64,000 nucleotides of DNA from assembly GCF_029846715.1 (NCBI RefSeq), contig NZ_JARVWW010000028.1:40348-104347 (forward strand), in the 5' to 3' direction. The translations under genes were made by a program, and so were the position numbers. Under the pieces are notes generated by a model, which had not been told where the DNA came from, ran no database searches, and saw only the letters and a program-made list of their open reading frames with translations. The first letter of the stretch is position 1; the number at the start of each line of letters is the position of its first letter. The stretch comes from Bradyrhizobium nivariense (GTDB taxonomy: Bacteria > Pseudomonadota > Alphaproteobacteria > Rhizobiales > Xanthobacteraceae). Below are positions 18,053-25,973 of this stretch, piece after piece.

Positions 18053-18223
18053 TCATTGGCGCACTGCTTGGTGCACCACACCCGGGCTAGGCTCGACCAG
18101 CGTGGTCACCTTTGCATCCTCCACGCCGCGCACCACATCCATCAGCGGGCGGCCCTCTGCTTTAGCAGCGCGTAGCTGATCAAGGAACGCGCCCGCGTCC
18201 CGGATTGCGACCAGTAGGTTACC
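18053..18223 (-). other. Possible relic of a coding region in the 445-bp gap 17779-18223
   Basis: Between the PLD-like and HEPN genes the minus strand reads about 56 codons with protein-like composition (LLVAIRDAGAFLDQLRAAK and later GRPLMDVVRGVEDAKVTTLV) ending in a stop at 18053-18055. It lacks a convincing start, running back into the HEPN gene. A plus-strand stretch at 17805-17960 also looks coding-like (LEVKAAERALYEWCEAIR) before losing frame. Neither resembles a family I know. The gap probably holds fragments of older genes. Confidence 0.3.
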
Positions 18224-19336
18224 ATGAGCAATTGGACTCCCGGCTACATTCTGCCGAATATCTCAGTCAATGAACCGTTTGAGAGCAGCCACTACGCGCT
18301 AGTCTCCTGCAATGATGCCCGTGCGATTGAGATTCGCCGCGCTCACACTGAGTTCGATACATTCATCAGACGTTTTCACGATGAATTTGGCCATCAGGTT
18401 GCACCCGCAGTACTTTTCGTCCGCGAAGGCGAACCCGACTTGATTGGCATCGAGCAGGCGTCGGGGTTTCGGGATGCGGTTGCCCTCTCGTGCGTGTGCA
18501 AGGCCCGAGCACTGCGGCTGGTCTATCCCCATACCCGCCCCTTCCAGTTTTCGTCCTGGTTCGACTTCCACCCGTGGATTACGAGCACCAACTACGCCGG
18601 AATAGTAGGCAGCTCCCCAGCGTTCAGGGATTCAAACGTAGCTAAGAATTTTCACGGCCATCAGGACGCCAACGTACCTCACGCCCAGCTCAGCCTCGGC
18701 GATGCCGACAATACGCTGCTCCCCGCGCTGTTGGGATCATGGGACCGCAGGTTTAAGACCCATCAGAACGCATGGCGCTCGATAGCCTTGTTCAGGTCGC
18801 TGAATATGGCCTACGCCGCATCACAGCTCCCGTCAGGGCCGGACATGACCCACTACGCTCTGGGTAGGTCTGTTGGGCTTTGGATTAGCGCCTTCGAGAC
18901 CCTGGCGCATCCGGGACAAAACGGAGAGGTTGGCTACCGCAATATCTACCGGCTCCTTCACGATCTGGAGTGGCGAGACCAAGACCTCACCAAGCGGTCA
19001 TACGATGCCTATGCCGGGAAGAATAAGACGGCGCCCAACTCTCTGCCCTGCTGGATTTATGGCGAGCTGCTCCGAGCCCGCAACGATTTCCTGCACGGAA
19101 ATCCCGTTGCCTTGGACCGTCTTGTCGTCCAATCCTCGGGCCAGACGCTCTACAATTTCGCCGCACCTCTCTACCGAGCTGCCCTGACGGCGTTCCTGGG
19201 CCTGAAGAAATATGGGCCTCCGGCTCAATCAAACGAGGCTATCGCAAGGGCGATTTCGTGGGGCGTGGATTTCAGGCACGACCAAAGCCTCATCGAGCGC
19301 GCTCTTACGCGCGTTTTCAAGCCGGTTCAGGCTTAG
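18224..19336 (+). CDS. HEPN-domain protein, putative RNase effector
   Basis: A 370-residue protein. Near residues 280-295 it has LLRARNDFLHGNPV, where Arg-Asn-Asp-Phe-Leu-His is the R-x4-6-H catalytic motif of HEPN RNases, set in an all-helical C-terminal half (Apea-like arrangement). The N-terminal half is mixed and unrecognised. No antitoxin-type partner overlaps it, so it is either a solo effector or belongs with the PLD pair upstream. It begins with ATG after GGTTACC without a strong RBS. HEPN proteins cleave RNA in toxin-antitoxin and abortive-infection systems; the role here is inferred from motif and neighbourhood. Confidence 0.6.
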   Translation: MSNWTPGYILPNISVNEPFESSHYALVSCNDARAIEIRRAHTEFDTFIRRFHDEFGHQVAPAVLFVREGEPDLIGIEQASGFRDAVALSCVCKARALRLVYPHTRPFQFSSWFDFHPWITSTNYAGIVGSSPAFRDSNVAKNFHGHQDANVPHAQLSLGDADNTLLPALLGSWDRRFKTHQNAWRSIALFRSLNMAYAASQLPSGPDMTHYALGRSVGLWISAFETLAHPGQNGEVGYRNIYRLLHDLEWRDQDLTKRSYDAYAGKNKTAPNSLPCWIYGELLRARNDFLHGNPVALDRLVVQSSGQTLYNFAAPLYRAALTAFLGLKKYGPPAQSNEAIARAISWGVDFRHDQSLIERALTRVFKPVQA

Positions 19337-19379
19337 AGACGGCCAATAGCATGTTGTTCGGCGCACGGTTTGACCCCCC

Positions 19380-21166
19380 GTATTGCCGCATCAGCGAATG
19401 TTACCCTCACCGCGCCATTGTAGTGGTCGATGCGATCTCGAAGTATCGGCCGCGCCAGGTGGCTTTTCCGGCTTGCTCGGCGAGAGGGGCTGTGGGCGGG
19501 GCGGGCCCTACATAGCCCGAGCCGTCCACAACCCCGGGCAGCGGGGCAGCGATATTGGCCGAGCCGAGCGACTCTTCCGCGACCAACTTCTTGGCCGTCT
19601 TCCGTCTAAGCGCCCTCAGCAGACGCTGCACGATCGAATGCTGTCTCGTCCCGAACTCCCCCGGGTGCTTCTCTCTCAACCGGTTGACGATGGCGAGTGC
19701 AGTTAACTGCGGTTGCGCAGCGAGCCAACTCTCGATCGAAGCAGTATGCGGGTCGAGCTTGGACGGCATGCGCACCCTGGTTTTATAGGGCCGACGGGTG
19801 CGCCGGTGCGAGGCACGCGGCTCGCCGGACGTCGTCGTCTTACCGAGCGTCTTCGCAAAAGCGGCTGCGGTCGCTGGCGCGGTGATCATGCTGTCGGGTT
19901 GCAGGCCGCGCGCCTGCCCGGGACGACGATCGACGCGATTGCCGAGTTCGTCCTGGGTCGCGCGAATCTCAGACAACAGCGCGACCGGATCAAGCGAGCG
20001 ATACTGATCGCGAAGCCGCTTCTTCACGGCCGCGGTCACCTTGGGATGCGCCAATGCACGCTCATAGGGCGTCGATGGAAGATGATAGCGTTTGATCACT
20101 TTAGCCCCTTCGCGGCGCTTCTCCTTCAGCTTGAACGACGGCTGGAAGAAGTTGACATAGAGCCGTGCCGCCGCGTAGAGGCGGCCCATCAAACGGGCCG
20201 TATCGACGCCATCGAAGCGCCCGTAACCCATCAGGCGACGGACGACGGCACCATTCTTCTGCTCGACGAACGCTTGGTCGTTCTTCTTGTAGGCACGCGA
20301 GCGAGTGACTTCGAACTTCTGTTCGCGACACCATGGCACAACGACATCGTTCATAAAGGCGCTGTTGTTGTCAAAGTCTACGCCGCGCAACAGCCAGGGG
20401 AAGAGGCTCTTCGCCCGATTGATCGCCTCGACGACAAGCGAACTTTCCCGCGTCAGCAACGGCAGGCACTCCGTCCAGCCGGTGGCGACATCGACCATCG
20501 TCAGGGTCTGGATGAACGAGCCGGCCACCGACGTCCCGCCATGGGCGACCATGTCGACCTCGCAGAAGCCCGGCACCGGGCTGTTCCAGTCATTGAACGT
20601 GCGGATCGGGACCTCACGCCGGATTGCCGAATAGAATCCGGCACGGCGCCGCCTGCCGCCGCTTGCCGCTATCTTCACATCGACGAGCAGGCGATCAATG
20701 GTGGCGGCGCTGATAGCCAGAACACGATCACGGTCCGACGGGCCAAGCTGCAATCGGCCATGCCGCTCAAGGGCAGGCAGCAAGGTCGGAATCATCACCT
20801 TAAGCCGCTTGCCGCACACCCTATCTGACGCCTCCCACAGCGCCGTCAGCGTGTCCTTGATCGTCGCGCCATATTTGCGTCTTCGCTTTCCTGTTGCTTC
20901 GATCTCGCCCGGTCCAACTGTCTCGCGTCGCCGGAGTACGCGCACCGCATGCTTGCGATGCCAGCCCGTCGTCGCGCACAGCTCGTCGAGGATCCGTCCC
21001 TTCCCGCTCGTTTGGCCGACCGGTAACGCTCCATTACCGCCGACAACACCTCGCGCCGCGCACCCATGCTGATCTTTCCCGCCATAGACGCCACCGAACC
21101 AATTCGATGGCGCCGACCCAATCATCGGCGAGAAGTTGTCCAGTAACATTCTGGGTGAGGCAATGC
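19380..21166 (-). mobile_element. DDE-integrase insertion sequence with degenerate terminal inverted repeats
   Basis: The ends match as inverted repeats: reading inwards, the left end at 19382-19404 and the right end at 21164-21143 share ATTGCC, CA and GAATGTTAC with a one-base gap. The transposase is transcribed leftwards inside. A run of C residues lies just outside both ends and could be a short target duplication, though low complexity makes this weak. The transposase carries a frameshift, so the copy is probably not autonomous. Confidence 0.6.
19407..21085 (-). pseudogene. Frameshifted integrase-domain transposase
   Basis: The N-terminus (MAGKISMGARREVLSAVMER, start 21085) and the rest of the protein (GRILDELCATTGWHRKHAV onward) lie in different minus-strand frames. 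The join is near 21003, where one base appears to be missing. Downstream, the rve catalytic core is intact: Asp in CEVDMVAHGG, Asp in RGVDFDNNSAF and Glu in DQAFVEQKN. The C-terminal 150 residues are basic and Pro/Arg-rich. Without programmed frameshifting the product lacks its first 30 residues, so it is called a pseudogene; programmed frameshifting is possible in IS elements but usually occurs between longer ORFs. Confidence 0.65.
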
Positions 21167-21189
21167 GCCCCCGATCGGCGCCGAAGGTT

Positions 21190-22844
21190 GGCTCTGACGC
21201 ATATTCGATGATCGTGTTTGTTTTTATGGCGCGCCAATCAGCCTAGCCTGAAGGAGATCGAGCTTAGCGCGCCCGTACATCTGCCGCTTGACCAGCTTGA
21301 GCTTGGTGATCTGAGCTTCCACTTGGCCATTGGACCATGGTTGCGTGATAGCCGCGTGCACCGCGCCCTTGTCGTTGGCGATGCCATTCGCGAACGAGCC
21401 AATGAGGCTCCGCTTGGATTCATCTATCCAAGGTTCGAGCTCGATCTCGGCCCTCTTTCGGATCATCGCGTGGAAGCGGCCAACGAGAGCGTTGGCATCG
21501 GCCAGCATAGGGACGCTTTGTTCAATAGCGGCAACCGTGACGGTCTCGGCCTTGGTTAGGTGGTCCCGCTTCATCGTCATCAACTGCGCTATCGTCCGGG
21601 CGGCGGGGACCCTCTGCAATTGTTGACGGCTGATGGTCTCGGCGCGTCGCCGTCGCGTGGCCCATTCCGCCACCACGCGCAGCGATCCCTTAAAGCCTTG
21701 CCCTCTCAAACGGCGCCAGAGTTCGGCACCGTTACGACAGCCGCCTGACCACTGCGCGTCCAGGAACGGCAGGTGCCCGCCCAGGGTGCTTTGACGGGTG
21801 CGGAAGATATCCGTACCGCCGCCGCGACTAATTTGGCGAACCAGATTGCGACTATGTCCTGTGCGGCGGACGATCTCCTTGAGCGGCACACCGTCGCTGA
21901 CAAGAGCCGCGATTGCGGCATGGCTGTCCTGGCGCCGCAGATAGCCCTGATAGCGAAGCTTTTCCGCGCAGGTCAGCAGTTTAAGATCGATCGTCGTCGC
22001 CCCGATTGCGGTTCGGATTTTGCTCATGGAGCGGCGCACCGCATCAAGGAAGGCCGCGCTCGCGTTTTCCATCAGATGCCAGCGGTCGGCGACCTGGATT
22101 GCGTTCGGCAGCGCCTTGGCTGCTGCCTCGCCATATCCACCACCGCGATCTCGCGACACAATGTTGATGCCCGGGTGCTTCGACAGCCACGCCTGAACGG
22201 TCGCCGTTTCCCGGTCGGGTAGCAAGGCAACGATCCGCCGACGCTCCAAATCGCACACGATGGTCCCGTATCGACGATTTCTCCGGAACGCCCAGTCATC
22301 GATACCCACAACAAGCAATGGATCCATCGGCATCGCCGTCCGCCGGCGGACCACCCGTAGCAAGGTATCGTTGCTGACAGGCAGCATGAGCCGCTTGGCG
22401 AAGCTTGCTGCCGGCCGGCCGCCGAGCGCCAACCCCAGGTGATGGACGATGTGTTCGAGCCGTGCCGTCCGACGCCGTCGAAGCGGAACGACGTCTTCTC
22501 CGAACCGCTCTGCGAAGATCCGACGGCGGCAATGCGGCACCTCACATGTGAAGCGCCGCGTGAGCAATCGGAGGCGCACCTTTCTGCCCGCTGACGGCAA
22601 ATCGGCCACGTGCCGGATGTAATGGCTATGGACTCGGCGCGATGCTGTCGCGCACAAAGGGCACTGGGCCTCCGCAGCCTCTGACCGAACAGCCAGAATA
22701 ACCGAATCCTCTGAATCACTTACGCCATCAAAGACCAAACCACTCGGTACTAGCGATGAAATTCGAAAGCCTGTCCGCATGGCGCCGATTCTCCGTTGAA
22801 GAACCAGAGTCGCCGGCGAACTTCATCAGAAATGAGTCAGAGCC
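21190..22844 (-). mobile_element. Complete ISL3-family insertion sequence with target-site duplication
   Basis: Terminal inverted repeats are clear: GGCTCTGAC begins the left end at 21190 and its complement ends the right end at 22844, with further matching positions (CAT, GATGA) over about 24 bp. The 7-bp sequence GAAGGTT flanks both sides (21183-21189 and 22845-22851); an 8-bp duplication is equally possible if the shared G is counted outside, and 8 bp is usual for ISL3. The intact duplication and open transposase show a recent insertion. Removing it rejoins ordinary sequence 38 bp from the end of the neighbouring IS. Confidence 0.85.
21224..22780 (-). CDS. ISL3-family transposase
   Basis: A 518-residue transposase filling the ISL3 element. 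The N-terminus has the Cys-rich zinc finger (CPLCATASRRVHSHY and a later CEVPHCRRR). Then comes an HTH region, and the DDE domain with VVGIDDWAFRRNRRYGTIV and VSRDRGGGYGEAA, typical of ISL3 (IS204/IS1001/IS1165) enzymes. The C-terminal part ends with ITQPWSNGQVEAQITKLK, the motif carrying the catalytic Glu. It is full length and uninterrupted, so the element may still move. An intervening helical segment (residues about 255-370) with a second HTH is usual in the larger ISL3 members. Confidence 0.9.
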   Translation of the reverse strand: MRTGFRISSLVPSGLVFDGVSDSEDSVILAVRSEAAEAQCPLCATASRRVHSHYIRHVADLPSAGRKVRLRLLTRRFTCEVPHCRRRIFAERFGEDVVPLRRRRTARLEHIVHHLGLALGGRPAASFAKRLMLPVSNDTLLRVVRRRTAMPMDPLLVVGIDDWAFRRNRRYGTIVCDLERRRIVALLPDRETATVQAWLSKHPGINIVSRDRGGGYGEAAAKALPNAIQVADRWHLMENASAAFLDAVRRSMSKIRTAIGATTIDLKLLTCAEKLRYQGYLRRQDSHAAIAALVSDGVPLKEIVRRTGHSRNLVRQISRGGGTDIFRTRQSTLGGHLPFLDAQWSGGCRNGAELWRRLRGQGFKGSLRVVAEWATRRRRAETISRQQLQRVPAARTIAQLMTMKRDHLTKAETVTVAAIEQSVPMLADANALVGRFHAMIRKRAEIELEPWIDESKRSLIGSFANGIANDKGAVHAAITQPWSNGQVEAQITKLKLVKRQMYGRAKLDLLQARLIGAP

Positions 22845-23080
22845 GAAGGTTGACCCCGGCCGACACCGCCGAATTCGTTGAACCATCTACGGAATGTTCA
22901 TTACGTGTGGGGGCAATGTTGGAAGCCGCTGGGTGGTCAAAGTTCGGCGCTAATTTACACCCATGCCGCCGAATTCCGGCAGGAGGGCGATGATGCGGTG
23001 GTGAGCGGACGAGTTCGACCGGCTGAGTCGTGTCATCAAAATGAGTTCCTGAGGAAAAGCGCGTTGAAGTGGGTTGCTTC

Positions 23081-23359
23081 TTATAAGTCGCACATCGATG
23101 AGTTCGACATATTGGTTTCAAGGAGAGCCAAAAGTGAGCGCACCACTACTAGTCGCCGACGTCCGATCGTTGTCGTCACGATACGCCCAGCACCTATCAA
23201 CTCGTAAAGCTTCGTGCGTCCCAGGCCGGTCACTTCGCATGCATCGTCAACTGTGCAGGTGAGCCGCTGAGCGAATGGCAAGGTGTGCGGTTGTGCGGCT
23301 ATCGGAGGACTGACTTGTGACCGTTGTTCGCCAGTTTTCTCTCGTCGATAGTATCTCAC
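23081..23359 (-). CDS. Excisionase/AlpA-like helix-turn-helix protein
   Basis: A 92-residue protein whose central part (TVDDACEVTGLGRTKLYELI, then GAGRIVTTTIGRRRLVV) is the winged HTH typical of excisionase-family DNA-binding proteins. The start is GTG at 23359; a shorter version beginning before the HTH is possible. It lies 312 bp from the tRNA-Glu 3' half-site, consistent with a former integrative element that used Xis to direct excision. No integrase is left next to it. Confidence 0.55.
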   Translation of the reverse strand: MRYYRREKTGEQRSQVSPPIAAQPHTLPFAQRLTCTVDDACEVTGLGRTKLYELIGAGRIVTTTIGRRRLVVVRSLLALLETNMSNSSMCDL

Positions 23360-23670
23360 GTCGCCCTCCTATTCGCACAATGCTCGACAGGGCGAGAGTT
23401 GATTGTGCGACGAGCAAGGTCAATGCGAACATCCGAGGGCGCTGGCGTACGACAGCACACGTCAGCGGTGGTTTGAATATTTCTGGATACCGAAGTGTTA
23501 CGAGGAAATTTTTGCGAATGCTTCAGCCAGAGCGAGAGGCATCGCACGAGGCTAGTCTGCTGAGGCGACTCAGTCTGCTAATGTCGGCATCAAATTCCGC
23601 AAGCGTTCGCCGCTGTTCACCAGCGTCTTCAACGAACGCGGCTGAAGGCGACCTAAGTGCCTGAGATAGC
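23360..23670. other. Gap without a supported gene
   Basis: These 311 bp hold only short overlapping open frames with no recognisable motif or RBS. They separate the Xis-like gene from the tRNA-Glu half-site and probably represent the eroded end of an integrated element. Confidence 0.5.
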
Positions 23671-23714
23671 TGGAGCTCCCTAGGGGAATCGAACCCCTGT
23701 TTCAGCCTTGAGAG
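23671..23714 (-). other. 3' half of a tRNA-Glu(CTC) gene, attachment-site remnant
   Basis: On the minus strand this 44-nt stretch runs from an anticodon loop CTCTCAA through a T arm (AGGGG, TTCGATT, CCCCT) and acceptor strand AGGGAGC to CCA. It matches the 3' half of a tRNA-Glu (anticodon CTC). The sequence before it has no D arm or 5' acceptor strand. Such half-genes mark the end of an element that integrated by site-specific recombination in the tRNA 3' half. Confidence 0.75.
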
Positions 23715-23738
23715 GGGAACGAAATACGCGAGGGGAGC

Positions 23739-24416
23739 CTACGCAATCTTCCGCCAGCCGAACTCAACATCGGCCAAGTGCTTTTGTGTTCCAGCGAGAT
23801 AGGCTGGAGCGCAAATGCCGTTACCCCTGTCATTGATTGAGATGCCAGTGACGTACGCGTGCGCAGCTGAATAAAGGCTTGAGCATACGAACTTATTGTT
23901 CGTCTCTAGATCAGTAAGATCGCTCATCATAGCTTTTCCCGTCCAAGCATGCCGAAGCGCAATGCCTCCAATGAACTTCCAGTCATAGTCCTTGCCAATG
24001 CGCAGACACGCGGCGACGGCGATTGCCCAGCCAATCTCACGATTGATGACATGAACCGATCTCCGTACACGAATCTCATGTGTTCCGAGATAATCCCAAA
24101 GTTTGGTGACGCGAACCTCTTTTATCGATTTTAACGGATCAATTTGAGCTTCACAGACCATCAAGCCGTCGCCCAGATAGACGGCGGCGTGTGTGAATCT
24201 CGCGTTGTCCACTCCGTAGCCCGAAGTCTGAACCTGTTGAATTTTCTTTGAAACCCAATCCGGCTCCACGCTGCTCGTGAGAAGCAAATCGCCTGGATAC
24301 CAGCTATCGACATCTGGAAAGTAGCCCCACTTCCTAAGAGTGTCCGGGATCACGCCGTCGGGAACGTAGATCCCCTCGATGGTGTTGGTTGGCGGCGGCA
24401 AAAGCGTGTCAGCCAT
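23739..24416 (-). CDS. YiiX-like permuted NlpC/P60 (papain-fold) hydrolase
   Basis: A 225-residue protein with the circularly permuted papain-fold layout of YiiX/YebB proteins. A GDLLLTSS strand comes first, then His in FTHAAVYLGDG (about residue 76) and Cys in KFVCSSLYSAAH near 178, with acidic DYDWKFIGG between. The family acts as amidase or peptidase on cell-wall or lipid-like substrates, mostly uncharacterised. No signal peptide is visible. GAGGTGAG lies eight bases before ATG 24416, and it follows the 142-residue gene upstream by 12 bp in the same direction, so the two form an operon. The function in this island is unknown. Confidence 0.65.
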   Translation of the reverse strand: MADTLLPPPTNTIEGIYVPDGVIPDTLRKWGYFPDVDSWYPGDLLLTSSVEPDWVSKKIQQVQTSGYGVDNARFTHAAVYLGDGLMVCEAQIDPLKSIKEVRVTKLWDYLGTHEIRVRRSVHVINREIGWAIAVAACLRIGKDYDWKFIGGIALRHAWTGKAMMSDLTDLETNNKFVCSSLYSAAHAYVTGISINDRGNGICAPAYLAGTQKHLADVEFGWRKIA

Positions 24417-24428
24417 TTGGCGCTCACC

Positions 24429-24857
24429 TCACGCGCCAGCCGCAGCAAGAGGGGCGCTGCCCTCAAGCTGGACAGTCACCGATTGAACAATGGTGGTTTC
24501 GATATCCCAGGTGATGGCGGCGATTGGAGCGCCCGGAAAGATTCCGATGTCCTGAAGGGGTTCGCCCTTGTAGCCCGCGATCTTGTTCGGCCGAAAGGAA
24601 AGGCATCGAGGTTCGCCATCGGCGTCTTGAGTCTCCGCGAAAACCAGAATGTCGCTCAGAACGCTGGTGACGATCGCCGGGGAGTCTTTCGTCCGCTTCT
24701 TCTGCGTCGGCTGTAGGCGGGTCCTGCGCATCTGGTCGAGTTGCTCAGGCGACCACTGCGGTTGATTAGGATATGGGGCATATGGCTGTTGCTGTGGCGC
24801 GGGCGCTTGCTGCGGCATTGGTACGGGTTGCATCGCCATCTTTGCTACTCGAGGCAT
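24429..24857 (-). CDS. Small protein with Pro/Gln-rich N-terminus, first gene of the YiiX-like pair
   Basis: About 142 residues from ATG 24857; an ATG at 24881 would add eight. Residues 10-40 are Pro/Gln/Tyr-rich (MPQQAPAPQQQPYAPYP). The C-terminal 80 residues form a compact beta-rich domain without a known motif (PGAPIAAITWDIETTIVQSV). It directly precedes the papain-fold gene and may be its carrier or inhibitor. No family was recognised. Confidence 0.5.
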   Translation of the reverse strand: MPRVAKMAMQPVPMPQQAPAPQQQPYAPYPNQPQWSPEQLDQMRRTRLQPTQKKRTKDSPAIVTSVLSDILVFAETQDADGEPRCLSFRPNKIAGYKGEPLQDIGIFPGAPIAAITWDIETTIVQSVTVQLEGSAPLAAAGA

Positions 24858-24874
24858 GGAAACATCGCCGGAAT

Positions 24875-25133
24875 TTAGCACGCGTAACTCAGGCCGTCAT
24901 GTCCAATGGAGCTTTCGAGAGCCATTTGGATCGACTTCCACGAATTCCGGCAACGCACCGAGAGCGCGTAGGCGCCAGGAAACTCGATGAGGAACAGGTA
25001 GTCCTGAACGAGGTACTGACGAAACGCCGCTTCGGGGAGCGAACCGTCTGCCGATCCGTTCGTGAAGGGATGCTCGGTGTAGGCCCGCCACTCAGCGAAT
25101 GGCTTCTGTCTTTAGACGCTCGAAGAAGCTCAC
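24875..25133 (-). pseudogene. Truncated, frameshifted tenA (thiaminase II family) relic
   Basis: Minus-strand frames give FFERLKTEAIR, then after a one-base shift near 25100 WRAYTEHPFTNGSADGSLPE and AAFRQYLVQDYLFLIEF. This is the start of a TenA/aminopyrimidine aminohydrolase (conserved H-P-F, D-G-x-L-P and QDY motifs). It ends after about 85 of some 220 residues at a stop (24875-24877), so neither catalytic Cys nor Glu remains. A GTG at 25133 is the probable original start region. The relic is evidence that later insertions cut a housekeeping-type gene here. Confidence 0.7.
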
Positions 25134-25354
25134 TTCTTTTTCGTCTGGCTTGCATTTTAGGGGCTTCGCCTGCCGTCGGTCGCCGGGACTGACTTGCGTT
25201 CTCACGTTAAAGGACATTCCCTAAGTCCAGGTTTCGCCTGCAGCCGGACCGCACCAGTTTCGCACCAGAAACAACCCGCGCGCACCGCGACAAACACGGT
25301 TGAATTTGGCCAAAAACATAGCACAATCAACCAATCCAACGTTTATCCCGCCGT

Positions 25355-25399
25355 CTCATAACGGTCTGGTTGCAGGTTCGAGTCCTGCCGGGCCCACCA
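25355..25399 (+). other. 3' half of a tRNA-Met(CAT) gene, attachment-site copy
   Basis: A 45-nt run from anticodon loop CTCATAA, stem CGGTC, T arm GCAGG-TTCGAGT-CCTGC, acceptor strand CGGGCCC, A and CCA. Nothing upstream completes the 5' half. A matching 5' half plus middle section lies at 31930-32002 in the same orientation. CAT could mean elongator Met or a lysidine-modified Ile tRNA. Confidence 0.75.
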
Positions 25400-25645
25400 G
25401 CAAAATCAGCGGCGTATCCTGCGAGAGAACCCAATCTTGGCGCGGCTCGAAAGTGATTTTGGTAAGGTCTGGCAATCCGCGCTGCAACGCGGCCCAACGA
25501 TCGGTATTGATATGACCCCCGCAATGCTAATACTACTTCTAGTTCAATAAATTCATTGATTCGCCTGGGCGCGCGGCGGGCAATTGGGTCGCTGCTTGTT
25601 TCCGACATAAGCTGCCATTGCACCAGAGCTCAATAGCCGCCGGGT

Positions 25646-25966
25646 ATGTCTACCGTGGAACTTAGCTATCTTTCGAGCCGGATGCGCGAGGTCGCCATGG
25701 ACCACGGAATAGCCACCGAAGCGCTTGGCCCCGATCTAGCGCAAACCCTTCGAAGTATTATTGCAGACATGCGAGAGGCGATGTACCTAGGCGAGCTAGC
25801 TGATTTGCCGGAAATCATGATGGAAGGCGAAACCGTTAAGCTGAGGTTTCATCTAGGACTAGGCACATGGCTCATCGTGGAGCCGATCGGCGCTAATTCG
25901 ATGACCAACGACGGTTGGCGGCAATCCCACCGAGTTAAGCTTCTTGACATTACAGGCAGGGGCTGA
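25646..25966 (+). CDS. Small unrecognised protein, partner of HigA/IrrE-like gene
   Basis: A 106-residue acidic protein (LRSIIADMREAMYLGEL, then MEGETVKLRFHLGLGTWLIV). It is followed after seven bases by an XRE plus IrrE-type gene, the position usually taken by a toxin or sensor in such pairs. I do not see the RelE/HigB fold signature, so the toxin role is only suggested by arrangement. Confidence 0.5.
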   Translation: MSTVELSYLSSRMREVAMDHGIATEALGPDLAQTLRSIIADMREAMYLGELADLPEIMMEGETVKLRFHLGLGTWLIVEPIGANSMTNDGWRQSHRVKLLDITGRG

Positions 25967-25973
25967 TCTCAGC

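Noticed and set aside
17805..18179. Plus-strand 124-codon frame after the PLD gene
   Set aside because: The first 55 codons look coding-like but the rest turns into Thr/Arg/Ser-rich noise; recorded only as a possible relic.
22853..23080. Possible third IS end after the ISL3 element
   Set aside because: The text has IS-like short repeats (GCCGCCGAATTC) but no matching inverted end or transposase was found.
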